A model generated the notes under the pieces. It had not been told where the DNA came from and searched no databases. It was given only the letters and a program-made list of their open reading frames with translations. From an uncultured Veillonella sp. (GTDB lineage Bacteria; Bacillota; Negativicutes; Veillonellales; Veillonellaceae): a stretch of 6,468 nt of DNA. Position numbers and translations under genes: made by a program. Shown here piece after piece: positions 6,114-6,468 of the stretch. Every line of letters begins with the position of its first letter. The first letter of the stretch is position 1. Location of the stretch: contig NZ_UQYC01000089.1 of NCBI RefSeq assembly GCF_900545205.1, positions 1 to 6,468 on the forward strand. The letters are read 5' to 3'.

Positions 6114-6156
6114 AAACAAATGCCCTCGTAGGAACAAATTCTACGGGGGTCTGTTT
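6114..6156 (+). terminator. Second terminator-like hairpin
   Basis: A GC-rich stem pairs 6123-6131 with 6141-6149 (one G-U). The flanks AAACA (6114-6118) and TGTTT (6152-6156) can pair outside it across an internal loop. It follows the previous terminator almost directly and may be a backup terminator. The weak T-tract after it makes it less certain; function on the opposite strand is also possible. Confidence 0.45.
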
Positions 6157-6208
6157 ATTAATTAATTATATTATCTAATCTATTCTTTATGAATTATTAT
6201 TTATGTTA

Positions 6209-6237
6209 TTTACATATTTTTTCGATGGCAGTATAAT
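6209..6237 (+). promoter_or_regulatory. Sigma-A promoter of the last gene
   Basis: TTTACA (6209-6214) and a perfect TATAAT (6232-6237) are 17 nt apart, the same hexamers and spacing as upstream of the first autotransporter. Transcription should start near 6244, giving a leader of about 64 nt. Confidence 0.7.
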
Positions 6238-6262
6238 CTACTTGTAGAATTATGAGGAAAGT

Positions 6263-6289
6263 ATGAAGGAGAAGTGTTTTGTAGTGTAA
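6263..6289 (+). other. Possible leader ORF MKEKCFVV
   Basis: Eight codons plus TAA lie wholly inside the leader of the last gene. GAGGA at 6254-6258 sits 4 nt before the ATG, so translation is plausible. The stop is 18 nt before the ATG at 6308, close enough for coupling. The first bases (TATGAAGGAG, 6262-6271) are identical to those of the short ORF ahead of the second autotransporter. The whole thing could equally be chance in a purine-rich leader. Confidence 0.25.
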
Positions 6290-6292
6290 CAA

Positions 6293-6298
6293 GGGAGG
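6293..6298 (+). promoter_or_regulatory. Ribosome binding site of the last gene
   Basis: GGGAGG ends 9 nt before the ATG at 6308 and only 3 nt before the in-frame ATG at 6302. Spacing favours 6308; starting at 6302 would add Met-Ile. Confidence 0.65.
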
Positions 6299-6307
6299 CG
6301 TATGATT

Positions 6308-6468
6308 ATGAATCACGCAAAGAAACTACAATTATTAGCAGTACTCGGAGTTTTGACCATATCTTCGGCTAGCTTGGTCCAGGCTGCAGATATTCCTGTT
6401 GTTTCTAGTGGTGGTCATGGGCTCGATATACACATGGTCGGCCACGTCCGGGTCGGTCATGATGGTAG
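6308..6468 (+). CDS. Exported protein, N-terminal fragment (runs off the window)
   Basis: Only the first 53 codons are present; the frame is still open at the right edge. Residues 1-26 form a signal peptide (NHAKK start, hydrophobic core, VQA before A27). The visible mature part is rich in Gly, Val and His, with histidines at 37, 42, 46 and 51 (GGHGLDIHMVGHVRVGHDG). This is too little to assign a family. A cell-surface or autotransporter-type protein is suggested by the neighbours and by the Gly/Val-rich style, and metal binding by the histidines is another possibility; both are inference. It has a strong promoter of its own, a short leader and a good ribosome binding site, so it is expected to be a separate and well expressed unit. 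Confidence 0.75.
   Translation, partial: MNHAKKLQLLAVLGVLTISSASLVQAADIPVVSSGGHGLDIHMVGHVRVGHDG

Overview
The window is AT-rich DNA with strong Shine-Dalgarno sequences and rho-independent terminators, which is Firmicute style. It nevertheless encodes two classical (type Va) outer-membrane autotransporters. That combination points to a diderm Firmicute of the Negativicutes, most likely Veillonella or a close relative. The genus is an inference from style and protein type, not from a marker gene.

Layout, all genes on the + strand: (1) positions 1-60 hold two adjacent hairpins, either the terminator of an upstream gene or a remnant right end of an IS200/IS605-type element. (2) 167-2368 encodes a 733-residue autotransporter with signal peptide, passenger, Lys/Glu/Pro linker and beta-barrel, preceded by a near-perfect sigma-A promoter and followed by a terminator. 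(3) 2707-5115 encodes an 802-residue paralogue whose linker is ten copies of a 30-bp, 10-residue repeat (PDPKPVTPVT). It has its own weaker promoter, a leader of about 165 nt and a terminator. (4) 5478-6047 encodes a 189-residue exported protein of unknown function behind a leader predicted to form three hairpins. (5) 6308 to the right edge is the start of another exported protein, cut off by the window, with a promoter that matches that of the first gene in both hexamers and spacing.

Every gene appears to be a separate transcription unit, because each has its own terminator (except the truncated last gene) and promoter candidate. All four products carry signal peptides, so this is an envelope or surface-protein cluster. 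The two autotransporters have barrel regions of identical length that are roughly 70% identical by hand count. They differ most in linker chemistry and in the first part of the passenger, as expected for a tandem duplication followed by diversification of the exposed part. The main points for a second look are the in-frame repeat array, the conserved passenger block on the far side of the proline linker, the structured leader of the third gene, short upstream ORFs that share a 10-mer, and the left-edge hairpin pair. No CRISPR array, tRNA, rRNA or complete mobile element was seen.
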